Origin: Echinococcus granulosus
Taxonomy: Eukaryota; Platyhelminthes; Cestoda; Cyclophyllidea; Taeniidae
DNA: 64,000 nt
Assembly (NCBI RefSeq): GCF_000524195.1
Contig: NW_020170382.1
Location: 630,856-694,855, forward strand
Reading direction: 5' to 3'
Shown here in pieces: positions 12,201-27,200 of this stretch; position 1 is the first letter of the stretch; every line of letters begins with the position of its first letter. The notes beneath the pieces are model-generated. The model had not been told where the DNA came from. It did not search any database and was given only the letters and a program-made list of their open reading frames with translations. Position numbers and translations under genes: made by a program.

Positions 12201-15200
12201 AACACCTTAATTGGCCAATAACACGATCAAATTCCAGATCCCATTGTCCTATGACAATTTCATGAGAATTTTTAGTCAAAAAAGTATATTTAGGATGTTG
12301 CGATTGCAAATTTAGGCGAAGCATTGAACTTGGGTGAGGCATTAACCTAATACATCCAAATTTTAAAAAAAATTAGCACAAACCCCTCTCAGGCACGGAA
12401 ATTTTGTGAAATTGCGAATAGAAGTATTTACAAAGTCTACTCTGCTTATTATCAAAATGAATAAGCATCATCGCAGTTTGAGTGTGAGAATTCGGAACTA
12501 CCTCCTACCTCAGGTACCATGCCGATTTATAGCCGTTTGTATCGAAACTGCTATCTCGACGCCTCCGGAATATCAAAATTGAGGGAGAAAGTAAGGGTAC
12601 CAATCAGCCCTTGCTGAGACCGAGGGGGGATGCTTTAGTGCCCTACTGCAGTTGCCTTGACAAGGTGGCGGAACGCACAGTAGAAGAGGTAAGCGTCGCG
12701 CTCCAAAAAAATGCGAATGACAAATGCTTTTTGATCATTTTACGGTTTCTGAACTCCACTTCCTACCCTATCAACTCTGGATGAAAATGAAGTAAGGCGA
12801 ATTGTGCATGACCAAGCCTTGTTTATTAAAGCGACTTAAAACACAAATGGCTGATGAAAAAATGGAAGCTAACCACTGTAGGGATGTGAGACGAGGTGTA
12901 CGATATCAGTTGTTTTGAATTGTAATTTAAAAATGCCAAAAAAGGCATCTCAAAAATGACCAATTTTGAGAATTTAATTACTTGACAGCTTTGAAATGAG
13001 GTGTCTAACGCGTACTGCTTTTTAGACAGCAATTTCGTACTGGGGAATGCACAAGTGAAGGAGTACCCCATAGTCTACTGTTCGGATGGCTTTGTTGAGT
13101 TGACGGGTTTCAGCCGCTCGCAGATCATGTCACGTTCCTGCAGTTGTGCTTTCCTCTGGGGTCCCAACACCAGTGAGACCGCCAAGGACAGCATCTGGTC
13201 CGCGTTGAAGGTGCATACGGAGCTCAAGATAGAGGTTATTTTCCACAAAAGGAACGGTGCGTTTCCTCTAGTCACCTGAATTTGATGAAACATTTAAACA
13301 GCACCGTTGATGTTTATCTTCATCTGGTTCTACCCTTCACTACGGTTTTGTAATCGAAGGAATAGTGTCTCAGTTTCTGTTTTTTGTTTTAACCAGTAAA
13401 AATGTAGTTTTTAACCTCCTGTGAGTGTAAAAAATTTTACTGGCAAAAGCCTAGTTTTCTCGTTACAGGGTTCTAAGTGAATGCCAAATATTAGCGCTAG
13501 AATTTTCTCTTATTTGATGCTTCCAAGACACCTGGAGAGTTTTATCTAAAGATTAGGCAAAAATCATGTCCGGGATGATTTTAGTGGATTGTTTTTAAAC
13601 CACTATTCACTCAGGCCTGTTCCAAGTCTGTCTGAGTCCGATGACTGTCAAATAAGCACCCGCATTCGATCAAACGGCAGACAATTTGATGAGACGAATG
13701 GGAGTGGGAGGTGGGTGAGGGGCGGCAGATGGGCCAAAGCGTCTTCATTAATTTTCGTTTAGACAAATTAAAACAGAAAGATGGAAAAATTGCCATATGA
13801 ACTGTGTAAATTGCAGACTCCTAAATTAATACATCAGGGACAGGTAAGACTCGTTTAAATAAAGCATGTGGTTTTAAGGCAATAAAATACGACTGGCTAG
13901 TTGTAGAACTACAGGCTTGATGTTTCCCACTTTCACCTTTGCTTTCATGCCCTTGAAACGAGAAGACGAGTTGGACGAGGCCATGCTTTATTGGGTAGCA
14001 GTAAGTAAAAGGGTAGAGATGTCACGGTTTGATCATGTTCAGGGTACATTCCCTCTGCTTTGGGCGGCTGATGGCGTCCGATTCGTCAGGGGGCTCGTAT
14101 TTACAGACCGCCTCTCGCCTAAAAGGTACATTCAAATATGCGTGGATTACAGTAGTTCTGGCAAACACCACCACATGACTTCGGTGGATGCTGCAAATTG
14201 CTGAGCTACTGCACCTCCATCATTGAATCTGAGGCGAGGTGTGAATACCTATTCCCTGGCACAACCAAACTGCTGTTTTTAATTCCAAAAACGTTCAATT
14301 TCCAGCGAATAACAGACAAAATTACTAATCCAGCATCGAATAGCAAATGTAAGGAGGATACAAAAATGTGTGAATTCAAAACACGAACGAAACCATGGAC
14401 AAAAATACTCTCGCCTGAAGATACCGTCCGAGTAGCAGTAGCCGCTATTTGGTGAAGCGCATGAATTTTTGGCAAAACTATCTTTCAGCAATGAAGGTCT
14501 CATAAAAACACAACATTCATAGACTCGCTAAAAAAACAACTTCTTCTATGCTGCTTTTTCGGAGGATAAATGTCACTCCTGTGCTGTGAAATAAGGTGGC
14601 TTGAATGCTTTCCAGAGGTAGTGAAACAGCTTACAATGTATCTTAGACACCAAACCCTCATTTTTCAATAAGATTGCTAAAAAAAGAAAAAAAACTTGTT
14701 TGAATGACTAAAATAAATGTAGACAAAACTTTAAACGAATGAAACCGGTTTATTTTGGCACACTTTTCCGGGTAGCTAACTAAACTACCTACCCATTCAT
14801 ATTTTGGTTTGTAGGAGCGTCTTTCAACTGCCTCTTGGATATCGTGCCGATAAAGAATGAGAAGGGTCAAGTTGTATTGTTCCTAGTCTCGCACAAGGAC
14901 CTGACAGCACAGAAGAAGACATCAGGTAGACGTTTCGCTCGTTGTTTTTGATCTGACCTCTTTTCCCACACATAAACAACAATGTATGAATAGCGTATCC
15001 GCTACCGACCGACAAAGGAGAGGAAACCCTTTAAACAGCTCCATTTCCAAGGCTGGCAAACATCATGTTACAGTATTTAAATATAGCTGCGCTTGTGCTG
15101 AAGGCAAGATACTTACTGCATAAATTGCTACTCCTGAGATAGAGCTATTTTACCTCTGCTTGGATAGGGAGAGCTATTTTAAGCCGAAAAGCAAGACTAA

Positions 15201-18200
15201 TGGGGTACTGGCGTTTAGTAAGCAGGAGCCTTAAGGATTGCCCTATTTTATAACTCAGAAGCAGTCTTATACCTTCATATGCTCCAAATACATTAGTAGA
15301 GCAGTACTTTAGCTGACGATCCGCGGGTGTAATTGTCTTGATTCACATTAGATGGAGGTACAAGGAGGGGAAGAAGTTGTGATTTGGGTGACTTGGGAAG
15401 AGGTACATGTTTGTTGGAATGCTCCTTACGCATTTCTGTTAGCCATTCCTTTAAAAGACGAATTAAACAAATTTTAGGCTTTATTGATACAGAATTACAC
15501 TAAAATTATAAACCCTTTTCTCAAGTAATTCACATTCATTCTCAAATCTACCGCCTTTTTAAATAACTGGAGGCTGCACCGGTTCCCAACCGCTCCGCAG
15601 TAATAAAAACGCAAGGAAGGAGTTGCATTTATCGTCAAGCATTTTCAGAAAATGGGTTGTGCATTTTAAACGGTTTGGGGAGGCTGGCAAACCACCTAAG
15701 CTAATTACTTTCAAGATGTCTCTGCGTACCCCTCCTCCTCTTCGGTCGAGGGCAAAAATGCTCAATCCGACGTCGCCCATATCTCGTGCTTACTTTGTAC
15801 CCATGACCAGTCCAAACGGTTTTTTTGACTTAAAATTTTACAAATCAGCACAAAAGTGCAAAAAACATGTCAGCATAATTTTGTGAGAACTCAAAAGTGG
15901 TCTAACTGGACAAAGTGTACCGAAAGTGGAGCTCGTTTACATTTCGGCCATTTAAGAGCAGAAGCTCTGGGAAATTGGCAAATTTAAAACTTATTTGCAC
16001 AGAATTTTGCCTCGTTAGAAATGGTAAAAAAGGCTTCAGAAGTAGGTAATATCTAGTTTTATCTGCTTCATGAGGACGGGGAAGACATCAGCTTGTAACT
16101 AATCCTGCCCACGATGAAGTTAATAAGAAAGTTTTGTGCCCCTCTCTTTAACATCTGGAACGATAATACTGATTTTTAAGGGGCAGTGGATCTTCTGTCT
16201 CAACTCCTAAAATATAAGAAAAGTGATTGACTCGCCCATTAGATTCGTTTACAAACGAAGCAACATAACAGTCCTCGGAGGTACTCCGTTTAGCGAAGCC
16301 GCTTTTAAGCCTAGCAAAAGTCTCAACGCCAGCTCTACTGTTCGCCAAAAACAATCTTTCTAAATCCTTAACAGAGTAATTGTCTACAAAATCCGAATTG
16401 AGGGAATTATTCTTTATCTTGTCCGCCATCAAATTTAGCGGAGTGTCTCAACGTGCACTTAAGGATCAGAAAGATTAAGGGAGGAGGCGGTCCTACCGGG
16501 TTAAAGCCCTTTCAGTTTCTGTAATCTAAGGGCTTGCGTCATTCTCAAAAACGTTATTCTGTTCCACTATTTCGTGCTCAATCTAATAAAACTTAAAACA
16601 AAAGTGCAAATCAGTTTACCTTTTGGGTTTCCTGTAAGTTAATTCATTTTCTCTTGGCCCTTTTGGTCAAAATTTCATTTGTATTAGAGAAAAACTCTCT
16701 CTTCTAAGAGTTATAAAATTTTTTTACTAAACACCGGAAGTTTTGGCAGTTTGGATGCACCATTACAATCTCTGAATGTAGGAATCACAACCAGTCTTCT
16801 GTCCTGTGGTCTGGCCTCAACTCTTACACCAGCGGCGTTGGTTGCCAAGCGACAACCGGCTCTAGTGCTTCCCTCAGGAAACCAGATTCCCCACCGAGTA
16901 GTACCCATCCGCCGCGGCAATACCGCCCATCCTGTGAACACCTCCTCTGTACCCTCTACCTCCGCCTCGGCCACGCCTCTTCTCAACCGCCGAGCTTCCG
17001 CACCCCAAGGAGAAAGGGAGTCGGCAGTGTGTTTTCGATTCGGCTCCACTTTCGGCATTCGTCATAGTTTAGTTCCGCACTGGAATAAAAATGAGGTGGT
17101 TTCCTCTGCCCCTTCACCTCCATCAACACATTCGTTATCACGGCAACAACAACAACCACCGCAAGCGTCACCTTCGTCGGCGACAAAAACGCTTGCTCTT
17201 CCATCACCAAATTATGCCAATCATCTCCTCATTGACTCGGAGAGCTTTTCGGATTATTCGCAGGCCTCTTCCAAAAAACCGAAGGAGCAGGTTTCCTCCT
17301 CTTCCTCCTCATCTTCACCTACCGAGTCGGATGATGGTACCTCCTCCTCCACCTTCAAATACCAGAGACGCAGAAGTCGGGCTGTTCTCTACCACCTCTC
17401 AGGCCGGTTCGACAAAAAGAATAAACACAATAAGCTCAATTTTAAACGTGTGGTGAGTAAGCCGGTTAGCCTTTGCCTTCCTTTATAGCTCAAGGTCCTT
17501 TTGTCGTCCTAAATACTCTTTATTTTTGAAAGAGGAGATATTAACGGTTAGGTGGGAGTAAAATTTGCCTAATTTCTTGTATATTTCTCTGTGTGGGACG
17601 TAATTGTGCAAATGTTTTGTTACTCCTGCAAAATATGCAGAATTTGGGGCAACCTATTCACTTTGTGAAACAACTGCAAACCTATGTTGCAACCAGTTGC
17701 GAGGGTTGGTGGGATTTTTTCAGAACAAAAAGCACAAGTTTGAATCACAGAGGAGTAAAGCTGAAAGCGAGGTTGAAAGACAACTAGTGGACTAAATTTG
17801 TAACATTTTATTATCTGTTGGGGCATAATTTATTCGCTTTTGTTTAGTGACTTGTGAGTGCCTTAAGGGTATTTTTTTGACTCCAAGAGGAATTTATGAG
17901 CCGGGAACCCTAAAAGAAGTGGACTTAACCGTAGGAGTGTAAATGTCTTGATATCTAAAAGGTGAATTTTTTCAACATTTAAAAGGGCACTTTTTAAGAA
18001 TTAAGCACAGGATAAGAGTGATGTGTATGTGTAACACATACCAAAAATGTTTGTAGAAAAATGTACTCTTTTCCCCTTTTTGAGCCACATTCTACCAATG
18101 AGGTGACGGATTCAAGTTTAAACAAAAATTGCCAAGCCAGTTATAAAAAATAAGTTTCGGTGAGCTACTCAGCTTTGAGTTAAGGGAATTCGGCTCAGTG

Positions 18201-21200
18201 ACAAGGCGAATGTGATCAGAGGGGAGTAATGCTGGTGGATGTTTATTCTTTAACAGATGTATGCACTCCTCAGTCGAGGTTCCCATTGCACAAATCAAAT
18301 AAAATATTCCTTTTATTAAACCTTGTTAAAAATTAGATAGATAAAGAGGTACCCTACATTGAGGCACTGATCGTGAGCTTAATAACCGAAAGAGAATGTT
18401 TAGTGCGATCCAAAACTTTTGCATATTCGCCAATTTAAAACTGATGGAATTTGCATTTAGAACCTATTTGACTTCCACCTTGGCACTTTTTCCAGTGGAG
18501 TTTTGAGCTTCAAACCGAATCTTATTCAAAATCACTTTAAAGTATGCACCAAATTTAAGCGGAAAGTAGATAAAGGCCGCGTTAATCAAGTCTTTATCTT
18601 TTGAAAGCTGGTTTCAACTGACTAATTTTTCGGCAAAATTGATTTTGAAAAAAATAAATCACATTTTTGCGTGCCTTTGTAAACTGCTGTACCCACAAGC
18701 CTTGATGAGACCCTTTTGCTTTGGGGTAGAGAGTCGCCGCTGGAATACAAAACGCATTCTGTCGTGGTTGCACAGCTGCAAATTTTGTTGCAATACCAGC
18801 TCATGAATAAATATCTTTTTACGATATTCCTAAAGCGCTTTATGAAGTAACGTTGCTTGTATCAATGTCCAACCTCGAGAGATTTTCTTACCATAGTTGC
18901 AAACACCATTCCGGTTAGGCTACTTTTTAGGGGGAGGCAAGTCAAGTCTCCGCATTTCGGCGGAATTTGACTTCTCGGTTTTTTACAAAGAGTATAAATA
19001 TGGGAAAGGTCACTGGGTTCTCGTACGTGTAGTTTCTGCAGCAGCGAGATTATGACCTTCAATTAACCCCCATTTTACCCCCAAATGACTGCTAATGCGG
19101 GTGGATGGGAAGAATTTTTGAACAATTATATCCATACAAAGTCTCACTTTCGCAGCCAAGTAATTCGTTAGAATGTTAGGTGAAATTTACGCTTGTGTCG
19201 CTTTTCCCATTTTCCCCTAGGAGGTGTCCACTTGTATGTGGTCTCAGGTTTGTTTACTGACCCGGTGCTATCCTTTAAATGGTTTTGAAGATATCACAAC
19301 TTGTCCTTTCTAATCACTTTGCAATCGTCCTATAATACAAATCAGTTATTTCTATTTCCTTTTCTTTTGATAAAGCTGAAAAACGCTAATTTTTACTAAC
19401 ATTCTTAGCGGCCCAATAAAGAGAAATGACTACAAGTTCCAGTGAATTTGAAGAATTCAGAAGTATCGCACGATTCTATGATTAAACAACTTTTTCTTGA
19501 TAATTTATAGTAGTTGCCACAAAAAAACATCCTAGTACATAATTTCACTTCGTAACTTCCATAATATTTATTCAGGGAGGAGGGTAAAGTACTTTTCAAA
19601 ACAGAACGAGGATTAAGACGTGTGTATCAAATGACATTTTCCACTTCCATGGTCTTTAAATTGCGCAGTCACAAAACTCTAAATTAAATGTAAATCCCTT
19701 TTTTTGCTCAACGTTATATATATAATAGCTTTAGCCCTAGTAGAATATTTATTTATTACCTCCACAACCTATAGGTGGTTCCTAGAAGAATGGAATCCAC
19801 TTTAATTTGTCATACTTTTTTCCATATCTACAGCCGCTTGAAGCGTTTCCATTTCTGGCATCAGGAAAGTGGGTCTTCTTTGATTCACAGACACATACTT
19901 TCTGATCTTCACCTTTGCCAGAATCGAAAATACCAAAACGATGAAGATTGACCATCCACTTTACTTCCGCACACAATCATGTTATCCTCTTTTCTTTTTT
20001 CAGCTTCCACATCTCTCCACCAAGAATTCCATTCCTGAGTACAAAGTGCAGGATCTGAAGGCCTCGCGGTGTATTCTCTTGCATTACAGCATTCTCAAAA
20101 TAGTCTGGGACTGGCTGATTGTCCTTTGCACCTTCTACTTTGCCGTCATGGTGCCCTACAATGCAGCCTTCCAGAGGGACAGCAATGAAAGAACTCTCCG
20201 CACCCTCGATATGATTATTGAGGTGCTTTTCATTGTTGGTGAGTTCGCGGGTGGCTTTTGTGTGGAGCTAAATTAAACTCTTTTAGAGGATATTTCGCTA
20301 GCAGACACCTTCCATATAAATGATGAGTTTGTGATTGGATTGGTGGAAATTCTGCCTTAGGATTTGGTAGGACTGCTGCTTCTTAAAAGCGAGCAGCAAT
20401 TTAAAGTCCTGGTTAAAAGTATAAGTTACCATCAGCTTTCAATAGAATTTTCTGGAATTAGCGACTTAATTTCTGGGTGGTTTTTCGATGTCAATTGCAT
20501 GATGCTATTGTGAAACCAGAGGAGACTCAACTCTATGCTCCCCTTGAAAATAAACAGCGAAATGGCTACATTTAGAAGTACGAAATGCCAATGGAAAAGG
20601 TTTGCTAAATACTTGAATCAGCTTCCAATTCTTGACTTCTAGTAGAATAGGCGAATAGCAATAAAAACAAATTCTAGAAAAAATGTAAGGTTAGTGAAGG
20701 CAGCACAAAGGGATCTATTGTGGAAAAAATAAATTTAGCAGTTTAGTCTTTTGGGCCGTTTTAAGATTGCAGCTGCCAAAAAAACAAGGCTGTAGAGAAA
20801 ATAAGCCAACTGCCGCACAAAAATAGACAAGAATGACAATTTTTACAATTTGATGGGCAATTTTGAAGTTTGCTTATTATTGGGAATAAGCGAATTTGCC
20901 CGCGGCTATACGGCTTATGGAAAAACATGCTTTACTAGGAAAAATTCGTGGACGTTGTTTGACCCTCCTTGCATACCTCCATCACAGTTTTAGTCGTTTA
21001 ACATAGACAACGAATTGAGGGTTTTACACAACACGATTCGAGCAAAATCCCAAGTACCTCACTAAGAATGGAATTTAATGGTAAAAACTAGGTGCCATGA
21101 GCAAAGTTTAAACCAAAAACTAGTTTGCTACTTTTAAACGCTGGTTTCTACCGAGATTAGAGGTAGGTCAAGTCTCCACGTGTAAATACCCACTCGGGTT

Positions 21201-24200
21201 AATGCGACCTGCCAAGTTTGTGTACCTAGGCTGATCGTAGTGTCTTGAATCTAGCCACACAGAGCATTCTCTTGGTCTCGGTTTTATTCACCCAAAACGG
21301 TGGGAGCAGCCTTATTTGTCGGCTCACTCCCCTACAAACTAGTGGAGGCGATGTTAGGCTCAGGATTGGGAGCGCTAGGTTCTCTTGTCAACCAATTTGT
21401 AATAAAAACGAAATGTAAATAAAATATTCCAACGAATTTTAAAGACTTCGGCTTTTAAAGGTCAAACATTTGAGGCCGCTTTGTTATATAAGCATGTGAT
21501 TAGTCTGACCTTCGCAACACCCATGAAACCACCACCCTAAGGTCACTGAATTTATCATAACAAGGTGTACTTCGTAGACAGCTTGGAATATGCTGACAGG
21601 AGATCCTGACCTGAGGGTTCAATTGGCTTCCTAGACTTTGCTCTCAGAGGTAAACAAAGTGGACACATTTGCCTAATGAGTGCCATCAAAAGACAGATTG
21701 GCCGTGACCCATCCCGTGTTGGTAAATAAACAATGCACAGACTCACTTCCTCTTGCACCATTTAAAAACAAATTCTGGTAGCAACAATTCTGCTCGGCCA
21801 TTTGATCAAGCATTTATTTAACGTATAATCAAAAAGATACATTGCTTAAATAAATCCACTTGGGTTTGATAACAGTGTTTAGCACGCTCTAGACACATTA
21901 AGGTAGGTCTTTCCCAAGTAAGGTGGTTTTATAGACCCGACGATTTAGTTTACTTGCAGCTAGTTTTCATGCTAAACGGTGCATTTCTGCTGATATACCT
22001 ACTTTAATTAGTCAGAAGTGGGTGCCTTTTAGGCCCTCCTTAATATTGTGGAAACATATTCACTATAATCTTGGTCTGCTTGCAGACATATTACTGAATT
22101 TTCGGACGACGTTTGTCAGTAAAAGCGGACAAGTAGTACACCACTCGAAGGAGATCGCCCTGAACTACATCCGTGGATGGTTCATTCTCGATCTCATCGC
22201 GGCTGTCCCCTTTGATGTGATCTGGACTATCCAAAGTCCTGAATCGCCTGTGGTAATTTTTATGTTATCCGTCCCTTACTAGATACCTCTCCTTTATCTC
22301 CAACTGCCCTATTTTGAATAGTGGCAGTCATTTAAAAAAATCGCTTAAACTTCTATTCAAGTGGATTGAGAATCAGACCAATGAGAATAATTGAAAGCAT
22401 AAATCTGTTAGTAGGACTGCACTAAGGAAACGACCTTGTTTACTGAGCAGCCTGGAGAAGGCTTCAAGTGTAGAAAAGACAACTCAAATGGAAAGAACAA
22501 AAAAGTTATTAAATTTTTTTTTCAAGTTAAAAACACTATTTGTATACCTTCCCTTGTATGCGTGGTGCTGCAACAACACCCTCAAAGGTTTCGAGTGCCT
22601 AAGAAAGACAAAATTTGAAAAGTTTGAAAATTTTGATAAGTAAATTAGAAAGATGCTTTTTTTAGACTTAATAAGGATTTTTTGTAACTGCATAACACGA
22701 GTCTGGAATTAGGAAACACAATAAGTTAGCAGATGAGTCCAATGTAGAATGTTTAGCTCCAATACAGTGTGTGGAACAAATTGACTGGAGATGGACTGCA
22801 TAATATCAGTATGTTTAAAAAAGTAGCAAGTTTATTTACTCACGTATTTGTTTATTAATGCCTTACTACCGCCCGTGCCTTCTCCACTAGTTGATCTCTA
22901 ATTCTAGTCACCTAGTCGGCTATTTGTACACAAAATCCCTGGTCAGTTCATCCACCCTCTTCTCGGCCTATAGGATGTTTCTTCTTGGCAGAGAATAACT
23001 TGCCTTCCCGTAAATACTATTAAATAGCGTCGACGAGAACGTGGAAACACTTCTTACTCTCACACGAACCTAATCAGAAATGCAGCCTCCTTCGCCGCAT
23101 CCCACCCCACCGCATCCTCCCCGACCTGACCTTTTTTTCGTGTTCATGCCAAGGCAAATTGGATGCATCTGATGAAACTGGCACGATTGCTTCGACTGGC
23201 ACGACTTTTTCAGAAAATCGAGCGCTACTCCCAATACAACGCGGTGGTTCTGAGCATTCTGATGTGCATGTTTTTCCTCCTCGCCCATTGGTTCGCCTGT
23301 GGATGGTTCGGACTGGGCAGTCGAGAGCTCATGAACCTGAAGACGCGAAATCACAGTGAGTCCCCATCTCCCGCTTACCCATTTGAGAGTAGGAAAACTC
23401 TGAAGCATTTTTATGGCGTTGCCAACCCTCTAGTCGGATTGGATCGTGTAATGTAATTCAATGAGTCTTAGACAGAAACTCCCAGTAATTAGTGACGTCA
23501 CGATTCTTCCTGATGTTTTGAATAGACACCACATAAATGATGAAAAATAGCATTAAACGAGGCTTCAAAAGGGTAAATGTTTGCATTCAAAATAAAAAAA
23601 TTCTGAGTGGAATTTGATGTAATCAAATTAGGATTGCTGTTGTCTCAAAGAAAGACAACTCTGGGATAGCAGAACACGGTTTATTTTTAAAGGCAATTTC
23701 ATAAAAAGGTTGATAAGCCAAAAGTGGAATGGTCAGGAGGTCTTGTGATAGTTTTAAGGTTGTGTAGTTTTGCCTTATAAGAACCATTTATGAAAGAGAG
23801 CTCATTACAGCCCATTACTTGCAGTTGTTTAGCCACATACAAACGGAGAAGGCTGGGGCAAACATTTTCTCCGACTTTTGTTAGCAGGTTGGACTTCTTC
23901 GGAAGACGACTATCAGCCTTTTATGGCAAATTGGAAATAGAGTCACATCGACACAGTAAAAGCTGTAAATGTTAGTGATAAAAACCTGAAGATATTGTCA
24001 AGATAATTGCAAAAGCAAACTGATAAAGGGAGAAAGCATCAGATTGTAGTAATTAACAGCCATGCATTGGCGTGTAGCTCGGCATTTATTGCACCTTGCC
24101 CATGCAAAGCAAAACAGACTATAAAATAGTTGCAGACATCCGCAAACAGCTCATTTGCCTGAGTTCCTTAGATCACCCAGTTTTTAAACTAACTGATTTG

Positions 24201-27200
24201 CCTTGAAGGGGAAAAGATGAGTCTCCTTGCAGTATGTAAAATACTTCTAGACGAGCCTTCATATATCCAGTGGAAAATCAGTCCTCATTTGAAATGCTAC
24301 TTGACCTTATGCTTCGTGTTTTACGAGGTATAACAAAGTAGCTTTATTTAGGCACCTTTTTAGCTGTAAGTGTGAAGCAGGCAAACTCAAATGAGGTAAC
24401 TGTATCTCCCCGAGTCTTCCCTGAAGACGAAAGAAGTCCTAACACTGATAGTGGCCCGATGGCTATGCCACTTGGCGGAAGTACAAAGGTGGCGCCTTCA
24501 GTGCCCGCAAAACCAAAACATAGAGTTTGACAAACAATCGAAGTGTCACATAGCAGAGCGGGAGACCTTGAGCGAACCACTTCAGGTAGTCGGAAGAACA
24601 TTGCACCATCGATTACATCAGGCTTCCAAGGCAACTTTTGAGTTTAAACTATCTACTCAAATAAACGTTGCCAAGTATGCTTAATTGTAATTTACACCGC
24701 TTAGTAAATGAGTGGATCTCTTCGCTACAAAAACTGATTACATTGTTGCTTATTAAAATCCGTTGGTTGTTTATCCATTTTTGAGAAATGCTTCACCATT
24801 ATTTAAGTCGGACTGCATCGGGTCCCATTTTGTTAAAGACCTGTCAAGGCATATTATATGCGATTAGGATAAGAGTTGAGGGGAAACACGTTTGTCTTCA
24901 TTTTTAATATAAATTACTTCTTTTCAGTTTGAATGATGTCTATCCGCTAAATAGCAGAAAGTAGATAACAAAACCTAGCTTTGCAAACCGGTGCATTTAA
25001 GCTCTGTCACTGATAACTAGACTTACCCATCTACACAATGGGTGTTAAAGTGAAACGAATCCCAGACTTGCTGATTAAGCGATGATCGTGAATAAGTTAT
25101 TTTGACGTTTTTAATTTGTAAGATCCTCACCACTTCGTTAAGCAAGGAGTAGTTAATGTGGTATGACACTTTGCTACGGTTTAAAACGGAACGGCATTAC
25201 TCTGTATAGTGCAGATATGTCCTGTTGAGTTTCAGTAAGAAGGCATCCCACTTTTCATAAAAATATGCGCAAATTGGATTTGACTTTTAGCATCCCCGTT
25301 ATTGCGATTGGGCCACCAGTGGCACGTCAACGTGACACGTGCTGCTTATCACCCTGTGGTGGACAGACGTTTGCACCAAATCGTGACCTAAAAAATACTG
25401 CAGAATCGTCTTTTTTCCGGCGCTCATCGCGATTCTCTCCATATTTATAGATATATTTTTACTTGACTTAATGTAATCAGTACTTTTAACCCAAGTTATG
25501 TGCTTTACAATTTTGGAACTTATATCTTTTATCGCCCTAAAATCGGTGCGACAATTCCCCATTAATTTTTAAAGTTTTCACTGAAGTGACTACTTTTGAT
25601 TGCGTTTCTCATCCACTGTTGCAAAGTCTTTAATACCGAGAATCGCAAAGTAAAGTACTCAAAACGTTTTGTCAAACGGAAAAGGTAGATAAAATTTACC
25701 TCTAGACGAACAAGACTGAGAAGCCGCGAACGAAACTAAAATGAGATTTGGATATTCTTTAAATTTGAACATACCAACTTCATATAAAATTGGGCCTACA
25801 CGAGAATGTACTACTTACAATGCGTTTTATTTATCCCTCTTTCCGGCAAATGGGCATAGTTGTGGTGTTTCTAGACTGTATGCTCCGCTTGAAATACCGG
25901 AAAAAGCTGCATTTAACACTTCTTCGAAAGCCATCATTGGAAAGGTATTGACCACACTAATCTATTAAAGGAGCAAAAAAGAACGTATAACTAATGTCAT
26001 GAGATTTTAAAATCCACATTAACTTCAAACAATGCCAAGTTGTCTGATTCGCAAACAGTACATCACAGACTGGTGGCTATCATTCTTCTTCGCTTTTAAC
26101 GGCAACATTCACCTTCTTAATATGTCTTCATGATTTGCCTTTAATTTAAAGATGAGACCTCTTTTAAAATTTTGAGTGGAAAAGAGTGCCCAAATTGTAC
26201 ATAACATGTTTGCTACCAGAATCTTAGTGGGAAATGGATTACCACACCCCAATTCTTCATCCTTCTAATACTAGCACCGAGTAGCGCTTAGAGGGTTTTT
26301 CTCAACAAATAAATCTCTACTTTAATTAAATGCGTCATTTATGTGTGGCGTACAGACTTAGGTGGGAAATTGGCAGGGTCAGGCCGAATTATTTGCCAGG
26401 GGGAGATCAGCCACCACGGGCAGGATGCTTTGCTGTGTCAATATGACAACCATTGTCTCCACGTTTTCCCTTTCCGTTTAATTTACTTCCTTTTTTTCTA
26501 ATTAAATATGGTGTACGAATTGTCAGACCGAATCCTAGGGTTGTGCCATATCATTTTACCTCAAATTAAAGATGATGGTTGGTCATTTTGACTTAGTAGA
26601 TAATGTACGGTGTAAAAGCTTTGGAAAACATTAAAAATGAAGAGAAATCAATGTTTCTAACAGGCTAACTGGAAATTTAGCATATATGCGTGTACTCAAC
26701 TTGACACTGATATGCGTCAAAGTGGTGCGATTAAAATTTAATTTTGACAGTACAGAAAACGGTCGGATGACAGTTAAATTATTACTTCGGCGCTCCAAAT
26801 GCGCAAAGGAGAAAAGGGCCTCCGTAGAAATGCCTGAACAATTTAGGTTTGCTCTTAGATTCTCTTTTCGTTATGTGAAAACCCAACTATCTACTCAAAG
26901 AAGTATTTACTCCAGATGGCGACACACCTTGCACTATTTTATCCTCAACTTGATGCGCAAATATTAAGCGGGGGAGATTAAAACATTCCTACTAGGCGTA
27001 GATTTTACGACGAGACTGATTCTTTAGGAAAAAAGACATTATGAGGCACGTGTGAGTTCATAATCCCCCAAAGTTTACTTCCAAGCAAAAAATGCAAACG
27101 AGTTTTCAAGGCTAAAACAGCGCAAAAAAAACAACTGAACAATTAAGTATGTTTGCCCATACGACCTGTAAAAACGAAATTTCCTTTGATCTCACCGACT

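Larger units (their letters stand above)
17453..23153 (+). other. Elk introns 4-6 (excluding exons 5 and 6)
   Basis: GT-AG introns of about 2.6, 1.8 and 0.9 kb. Nothing recognisable was found in them apart from AT-rich sequence. Confidence 0.75.

Noticed and set aside
16874..17210. Overlapping ORFs on the minus strand opposite Elk exon 4
   Set aside because: Shadow frames of the low-complexity exon; no independent signals or family match.
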